Assembly (NCBI GenBank): GCA_024278255.1
Contig: JAJRTP010000576.1
Coordinates: 1 to 9,830 of the forward strand
DNA: 9,830 nt
Direction: 5' to 3'
Origin: Chloroflexota bacterium
Lineage (GTDB): Bacteria; Chloroflexota; Anaerolineae; Promineifilales; Promineifilaceae
The stretch's first letter is position 1, and the number at the start of each line of letters is the position of its first letter. Made by a program: the position numbers and the translations under genes. The notes beneath the pieces are model-generated. The model was not told the DNA's origin, did not search any database, and saw nothing but the letters and a program-made list of their open reading frames with translations. This document shows positions 5,975 to 9,830 of this stretch, piece by piece.

Positions 5975-7720
5975 TTAAAAAATCTTGTTTTCCGTCTTCA
6001 CCTTGTCTGCCTGCGCCAAAATGGACTCTGCGCCGCCGGTGGCGTGTTCGCCTTGAGTGCCTAACATAGCGGCCAGTTCCTGCACACGGCCGTCCCTATC
6101 CAAATCTTCCACGCGGGTCACGGTACGGCCGTCCACCACCCCCTTACTCACCCGAAAATGCACGTCCCCGTAACCGGCCAACTGGGGCAGATGGGTCACG
6201 ACGATGACTTGATGTTCGCCGACGGCCGTCAGCCCCCACAACTTCCGCCCCACCACATCCCCAATACGGCCGCCAATCCCCTGATCGATCTCGTCAAAAA
6301 TCAGCGTCGGCGTCGTGTCCGCCTGGGCCAGCGCCGTTTTCAGAGCCAGCATCAACCGCGCCGTCTCTCCGCCGCTGGCCACCTTGGCCATCGGTTTCAG
6401 CGGTTCGCCCGGATTCGTGGAGATGAGAAACTCCACCCGGTCAACACCCGTCTGGTCATACGCCAGCCGTTTACCGACGGCATACACCCCATCCGCCTGT
6501 ACCTCTTGCTGAAAATCCACCTGGAAGCGGGTGCCAGCCATGTTCAGATCGGCCAGTTGGGTTTCTACGGCCGTAGCCAACTTTTCCGCCGCTTCCTTCC
6601 GTTTACGCGAAAGGGCCAGCGCCAATTCCCCCACCTGATGCAGCGCCTTCTCCTCCGCCTGCTCCAGTTCCGCCATGCGCTCCTCGCTGCCCTCAATCTG
6701 CATCAACTCCGCAACCGCTTCCTCTTGCCGCGCCAGAATATCTGCCACCGTCTCGCCATATTTGCGCTTGAGCGACTGGATCAACTCCAGCCGTTCCTCC
6801 ACAAAATCCAGCCGCCCCGGATTAAATTCCAGCTTATCCAGATAGCTCTGCAAATCAGACGACAACTCGCTCAACTGGTAAATGATGCCCTGCAAATTCT
6901 CCAGCAGCGGCCCCTGCGTTTCGTCATAACGGGTCAACTGCACCAGCGCCCGTTCTGCCTGGCCCAACATGTCGGCAGCCGCCAGCGTATCGTCATCCAT
7001 GCCTGTAATCAGGGTGACAGCTTGCGTGGCGACCAGCATCAACTGCTCCGTATTACCCAGGCGCGTCCGCTCCGTCCGCAGTTCGTCTTCCTCCCCTGGC
7101 TGCAAATTGGCCGCGTCGATTTCCTGAATCTGGTATTGCAGCATTTCGGCGCGTTGGGCATTGTTACGCTGGTTCTGGCGCAAATCGGCCAACTCCTGCC
7201 GGATTTTTTGCAGACCGCTGACGGCCGCAGCCACCTCTCCTCGTTCCTTCTCCAATCCAGCATACGCATCCAGCAATGGTAAATGGGAACGGCGCTGAAG
7301 CAGGGACAAATGCTCTCCCTGCCCGTGAATATCCAGCAGCGGATCGGCAATCTGGCGCAAAACAGCTAAATTGACCGCCCGGCCATTGACCCGGCTGATG
7401 CTACGGCCGTTGGCCCGCAGTTCCCGCGCCAACACCAGCAAATCGTCTGACTCGCCTTCCAATCCTTCCGTCTCCAGCAGCGGCAATACCTGCCGCTGGA
7501 TAAAAGGCGGCAAGGTGAAAACCGCTTCCACGTAAGCGTCAGCCGTCTGCGCCCGCACCAGCGTCGTATCCGCCCGCCCGCCCAGCACCAGCGACATGGC
7601 ATCCAGAATAATGGATTTCCCTGCGCCCGTTTCCCCGGTCAGCACATTAAAACCGGGCACAAATTGCAGATGCAGTTCATCAATAATGGCAAAATTGCGA
7701 ATGGTAAGTTCTGAGAGCAT
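5975..7720 (-). CDS. recN: DNA repair protein RecN
   Basis: SMC-like ATPase of 581 aa acting in recombinational repair of DNA double-strand breaks. MLSELTIRNFAIIDELHLQF opens the N-terminal ABC half, with Walker A GETGAGKS (29-36) and the RecN-typical DIHGQGEH (130-137). Two heptad-rich coiled-coil segments (about 155-230 and 305-395) flank a central region. The C-terminal half has the signature ASGGETAR (448-455), Walker B TLIFDEID (472-479), D-loop region QGIGGRIGD and H-loop VTHLPQLA (508-515). All nucleotide-binding motifs are intact. The frame could start at a TTG at 7756, adding 12 residues, but that TTG lies inside a 32-bp palindrome and RecN proteins begin with MLxxLxIxNFA. No Shine-Dalgarno sequence precedes the ATG; the palindrome sits where one would be expected. 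Five ACGGCCGT octamers lie in the gene. Confidence 0.97.
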   Translation of the reverse strand: MLSELTIRNFAIIDELHLQFVPGFNVLTGETGAGKSIILDAMSLVLGGRADTTLVRAQTADAYVEAVFTLPPFIQRQVLPLLETEGLEGESDDLLVLARELRANGRSISRVNGRAVNLAVLRQIADPLLDIHGQGEHLSLLQRRSHLPLLDAYAGLEKERGEVAAAVSGLQKIRQELADLRQNQRNNAQRAEMLQYQIQEIDAANLQPGEEDELRTERTRLGNTEQLMLVATQAVTLITGMDDDTLAAADMLGQAERALVQLTRYDETQGPLLENLQGIIYQLSELSSDLQSYLDKLEFNPGRLDFVEERLELIQSLKRKYGETVADILARQEEAVAELMQIEGSEERMAELEQAEEKALHQVGELALALSRKRKEAAEKLATAVETQLADLNMAGTRFQVDFQQEVQADGVYAVGKRLAYDQTGVDRVEFLISTNPGEPLKPMAKVASGGETARLMLALKTALAQADTTPTLIFDEIDQGIGGRIGDVVGRKLWGLTAVGEHQVIVVTHLPQLAGYGDVHFRVSKGVVDGRTVTRVEDLDRDGRVQELAAMLGTQGEHATGGAESILAQADKVKTENKIF

Positions 7721-7729
7721 GGTTGTAGG

Positions 7730-7761
7730 AGAGTTTGGAGATTGATCAATCTCCAAACTCT
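7730..7761. repeat. Perfect 32-bp palindrome upstream of recN
   Basis: Sixteen-base arms (AGAGTTTGGAGATTGA and its exact reverse complement) meet without a spacer, centred on TTGATCAA. It fills most of the 44-nt gap between the TPR/B-box gene stop (7765) and the recN ATG (7720), ending 9 nt before that ATG on the coding strand. As RNA it folds into a stem of about 14 bp with a GAUC loop. No U-run follows, so it is not a canonical terminator. It could be an operator, an RNA-processing stem or a translation block. Confidence 0.9.
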
Positions 7762-7764
7762 ATT

Positions 7765-8586
7765 TCATCTCATTTGATAGTAAACCGCAGGCACGGCCGT
7801 TACCAGATAAATAATCATCCCGATAAAGCCGCCGCCCAGAACCAAAACCGGCAAAATTGTGGTGATAACCATAATTACCGCCACAATCATGGGCAGATAA
7901 CGGCCGCGCCGCCGCCCAATGGCCCGTTTAAGGACGCCGCCAATAAAGCTACCGGCCGCGCCGCCCACAAAAAACATGATGATCCAGAACAAAAACCCGG
8001 TCAAAGCGCCGATAAAACCAATCACTACGCCGCCAATCACGCCCAGGACAACCGCCAAAACAGAGGCAAGAATATAATCAGTGTTGGTGGCATTAAAATA
8101 TTTGTCCTGTAACTCCCGCTGGCAGTCCGGGCAGGAATAGCCTACTGATGTTTTGCGGGCGCAATCAATACAAATCGGTTTGCCGCAGGTGTAGCAGCGC
8201 AACGATGTTTCCCGGTTTGGATGGCGGTAGCAGTAATAGACGTATTCTTCTTCGTCTTCGGCCTCAACCGGCTCCGGTTCAGGCTCCGGTTCAGGTTCCG
8301 GCTCAACTTCTTCAGGAAATTCCGGGATGGGTTCGCCGCGCAGTTCCGCCAGACCAACTAAAGCCGCCTTATTATTCGGGTCCAGGGCCAGCGCCTTTTC
8401 ATACGCCTGCTCCTTTTCTGCCGGGGACAGCAGCACACCCGCCAGCCCCGCCCAACCAGCCGCCGACTCCGGCGCTTCTTCCGTAATCTGGCGGTACAAC
8501 TCCTCCGCCGCCGACCGTTTGCCATTGGCGGCCACTTTATCAGCCTGCCGCAGCATAGATCGTAATCGTGGTTGACTAATTGACAT
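7765..8586 (-). CDS. TPR / B-box zinc finger / membrane protein of unknown function
   Basis: Multidomain protein of 273 aa. Residues 5-82 are helical and TPR-like (AAEELYRQITEEAPESAAGW, AYEKALALDPNNKAALVGLA). An acidic Pro-Glu linker (about 86-115) leads to a B-box-like zinc finger at 119-155 with ligands C119, H122, C131, C134, C139, C142, C152 and C155 (CYRHP, CYTC, CIDC, CPDC). The C-terminal part is hydrophobic, with helices at about 171-195, 197-218 and 231-266, separated by the basic loop KRAIGRRRGR (220-229), probably cytoplasmic. B-box fingers fused to membrane segments are known in Chloroflexota and actinobacterial rhomboid-type proteins, but there is no rhomboid catalytic motif here. 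AAGGA lies 8 nt before the ATG. It interrupts the nadK-recN neighbourhood. A membrane scaffold for protein interaction is inference only. Confidence 0.85.
   Translation of the reverse strand: MSISQPRLRSMLRQADKVAANGKRSAAEELYRQITEEAPESAAGWAGLAGVLLSPAEKEQAYEKALALDPNNKAALVGLAELRGEPIPEFPEEVEPEPEPEPEPEPVEAEDEEEYVYYCYRHPNRETSLRCYTCGKPICIDCARKTSVGYSCPDCQRELQDKYFNATNTDYILASVLAVVLGVIGGVVIGFIGALTGFLFWIIMFFVGGAAGSFIGGVLKRAIGRRRGRYLPMIVAVIMVITTILPVLVLGGGFIGMIIYLVTAVPAVYYQMR
8271..8306. repeat. In-gene 12-bp tandem repeat encoding the Pro-Glu linker
   Basis: Two exact copies of GCTCCGGTTCAG (8271-8282, 8283-8294) and one diverged copy GTTCCGGCTCAA (8295-8306) encode alternating Pro-Glu on the minus strand. 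The unit keeps frame, so copy number can vary and simply lengthen or shorten the linker. Confidence 0.85.
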
Positions 8587-8601
8587 AAAATGTTTCCTTT
8601 T

Positions 8602-8650
8602 GTAATTTGGTAATTACCCAGTTACTCAATTACTCAGTTACTCAATTACT
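8602..8650. repeat. Octamer array at the nadK 3' end, with inverted units
   Basis: Four 8-bp units alternate perfectly: CAGTTACT, CAATTACT, CAGTTACT, CAATTACT (8619-8650). They are preceded by inverted-orientation units GTAATTTG and GTAATTAC (8602-8617). The array fills most of the nadK to TPR/B-box gap and supplies the nadK stop (TGA, 8644-8642) and its last two residues (Ser-Asn). Confidence 0.88.
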
Positions 8651-9472
8651 CCGATGCCCCAACCGCGCCATAATGCGCCGGTAAAAATAACCGGGGCTTT
8701 CTAACCGGGCAAAAAGGCTGGTATGGTCTGCCTTCTGCACCCGGATAATATCACCATCCTGCAACAAAATACCATCCTGGCCATCCGGTGTCAGGTACGC
8801 CTCATGATCCATGTGGATATGAATAGCGATTTCCGCATGTTCATGCAGTACCAGCGCCCGGTCAAAACTCAGGTGCGCGGCCACCGGCACCACAATAAAA
8901 TTTTGCAACTGCGGCGGCAGTAACGGGCCGCCGGCGGCCATCGCATAAGCTGTCGAGCCGGTTGGCGTAGCTACAATGAGGGCGTCGGCTGTGTAATGGG
9001 TCACCAAATCGTCATCCACCCACAATTCAAAACGCACCACCCGCGCCTGCCGGCCCCGCCCCACCACGATGTCGTTGAGAGCCGCGAAGGCGTTGATGAT
9101 ACGGCCGTTGCGCTGCAAAGCCGCATGAAGCATCAACCGCTCTTCCGTCCAATAATCCCCGGCCAACACCCGCGCCAGCTTTTCCGGCCATTCATCCGGT
9201 TCCGCCTCCGTCAGGAAACCCACTTTGCCCAGATTGACGCCAAACACTGGCAAATCATACGGCGACGCCAACCGCGCCGCCCGCAAAAGTGAGCCATCCC
9301 CCCCCAGCACCACCAGCAAATCTGTGTGCGGCACTTGCTCCGTGATAAAGGCCATATCCCGGCTGGAAGCCAGCCACACCTGAATCTGCCGCGCTTCCAG
9401 CCACTCGCCAATCTCCGCCGCCATCTCCTGGGTACGCATCCGTCCCGGATGATGCAAGATACCTATAAGCAT
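8642..9472 (-). CDS. nadK: NAD kinase
   Basis: Cytosolic enzyme phosphorylating NAD to NADP, the sole route to NADP in most bacteria. The 276 aa are a normal length for the compact bacterial type. The diagnostic motifs are present: LLVVLGGDGSLLRAAR (52-67) with the catalytic Asp of GGDGS, then VFGVNLGKVGFLTE (76-89), ALNDIVVGRG (131-140), and TADALIVATPTGSTAYAMAA (161-180), followed by GGPLLPP. No key residue is missing. The ATG at 9472 gives the expected N-terminus (MLIGILHHPGR), but no Shine-Dalgarno sequence is visible and the leader is a heptamer array beginning 9 nt upstream. The last residues and the TGA lie in another repeat array. It is downstream of hisS with a 69-nt gap. Confidence 0.96.
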   Translation of the reverse strand: MLIGILHHPGRMRTQEMAAEIGEWLEARQIQVWLASSRDMAFITEQVPHTDLLVVLGGDGSLLRAARLASPYDLPVFGVNLGKVGFLTEAEPDEWPEKLARVLAGDYWTEERLMLHAALQRNGRIINAFAALNDIVVGRGRQARVVRFELWVDDDLVTHYTADALIVATPTGSTAYAMAAGGPLLPPQLQNFIVVPVAAHLSFDRALVLHEHAEIAIHIHMDHEAYLTPDGQDGILLQDGDIIRVQKADHTSLFARLESPGYFYRRIMARLGHRSN

Positions 9473-9481
9473 AGTTAAAAA

Positions 9482-9553
9482 CAGTTTTCAGTGTTCAGTT
9501 TTCAGTATTCAGTGAGGCCCCTACTGAACACTGAAAACTGATTACTGAATACT
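9482..9553. repeat. Heptamer array between hisS and nadK, direct then inverted
   Basis: Five direct units (CAGTTTT, CAGTGTT, CAGTTTT, CAGTATT, CAGTGAG; 9482-9516) are followed by inverted units of the same kind (9523-9553). Perfect complementary arms are 9482-9499 with 9523-9540 (18 bp) and 9504-9513 with 9544-9553 (10 bp). These pairs interleave (A, B, A', B'). The array covers nearly the whole intergenic gap and supplies the hisS stop. Confidence 0.9.
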
Positions 9554-9830
9554 TATCCCCCAGTCCGTCAGCCAGGCCAGCAGTTTTTCTTGGGGAATTT
9601 GCACCTGATTGCCGCCATCTAACGGCCGTACCGTTACCACCCCATTAGTCACTTCATCTTCGCCTATAATCAGAACGACGCGGGCATGATGTCTATTCGC
9701 TTCCCGCATCTGGCTCTTCATACTGCGGCGGGTGCGGGCAAAGGCCAGCCGGGTACCAATACCAGCTTCACGGAGACGAAAGGCTAGTTGTACGGCCGTT
9801 TCCTTCGTCACGCCGCCAAAATGCGCCACA
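9542..9830 (-). CDS. hisS: Histidyl-tRNA synthetase, C-terminal part (runs off right edge)
   Basis: About 95 residues of the C-terminal anticodon-binding domain of class IIa synthetases. The strand-helix pattern VQLAFRLREAGIGTRLAFAR, then TRRSMKSQMREANRHHARVV and LIIGEDEVTNGVVTVRPLDG matches the HisRS consensus, in which a basic 'rslkkQlk.An' helix precedes 'iiGedE...g.v.vk'. The enzyme charges tRNA-His in the cytosol; the catalytic core and start lie outside the window. ProRS and ThrRS have related domains, but the E-V/L-x2-G-x-V-x-V/L-x-x-L spacing favours HisRS. An ATP phosphoribosyltransferase regulatory subunit (HisZ) lacks this domain. The TAA (9544-9542) and final residues SIQ come from the repeat array. 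Two ACGGCCGT octamers are present (9622, 9792). Confidence 0.85.
   Translation of the reverse strand, partial: VAHFGGVTKETAVQLAFRLREAGIGTRLAFARTRRSMKSQMREANRHHARVVLIIGEDEVTNGVVTVRPLDGGNQVQIPQEKLLAWLTDWGISIQ

Noticed and set aside
6158..7282. Long open frame (374 codons) on the plus strand opposite recN
   Set aside because: It is antisense to a RecN with all motifs intact. Its product is rich in Gln, His, Arg and Leu, as expected from reading a coding strand backwards, and has no recognisable motif.
7721..7756. TTG start for RecN, adding 12 residues
   Set aside because: The codons come from the 32-bp palindrome, and RecN proteins conservatively start at the internal MLSELTIRNFA.
9482..9553. 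CRISPR-like or attachment-site repeat
   Set aside because: Units are 7 bp and contiguous with no spacers, no cas or integrase genes are near, and the layout is direct then inverted.

Overview
The window looks like chromosomal DNA of a moderately GC-rich free-living bacterium. My best guess is a Chloroflexota lineage (Anaerolineae/Ardenticatenia-like). The guess rests on a DUF4058 protein, a B-box zinc-finger membrane protein, and an extreme excess of the palindrome ACGGCCGT (19 exact copies, about 0.2 expected by chance). This is inference, since no marker gene fixes the phylum. There are no rRNA or tRNA genes, no CRISPR array and no phage genes.

Layout. Positions 1-339 (minus) hold the start of an unrecognised gene that runs off the left edge. 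Positions 436-1467 (plus) encode a medium-chain dehydrogenase/quinone oxidoreductase that has lost most zinc ligands, and 1562-2344 (plus) a DUF4058 protein. Convergent to these, 2364-3869 (minus) encodes a WcaJ-type polyprenyl-phosphate sugar transferase for exopolysaccharide or O-antigen-type glycan initiation. Divergent from it, 4175-5404 (plus) encodes a membrane-anchored S41 C-terminal processing protease. Its leader carries a 96-bp MITE-like insertion with 12-bp terminal inverted repeats and an 8-bp target duplication. A compact RelE/ParE-type toxin-antitoxin operon (5401-5900, minus) has a good promoter and a palindromic operator. The rest is a minus-strand housekeeping cluster read hisS (partial, 9830-9542), nadK (9472-8642), a TPR/B-box/membrane protein (8586-7765), then recN (7720-5975). 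The nadK-recN neighbourhood is seen in many bacteria; the gene between them is the unusual part.

How things relate. The envelope genes (sugar transferase and CtpA-like protease) share a 305-bp divergent control region. The hisS-nadK-TPR/B-box-recN genes are close enough for one transcript, but every junction is filled by a different inverted repeat. The TA pair is wedged between recN and the protease gene, and its toxin shares a TTAA double stop with the protease.

The most notable non-genic signals are: (1) the ACGGCCGT octamer, always inside genes and read mostly as [D/N]GR or TAV; (2) four unrelated arrays of 7-8-bp units at gene 3' ends, three of which run in direct and then inverted orientation, and three of which supply the stop codon and last residues of a gene; (3) the MITE-like element; (4) a perfect 32-bp palindrome directly before recN. 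I see no clearly new multi-gene system. The strongest candidates for undescribed biology are these repeat classes and the TPR/B-box membrane protein.
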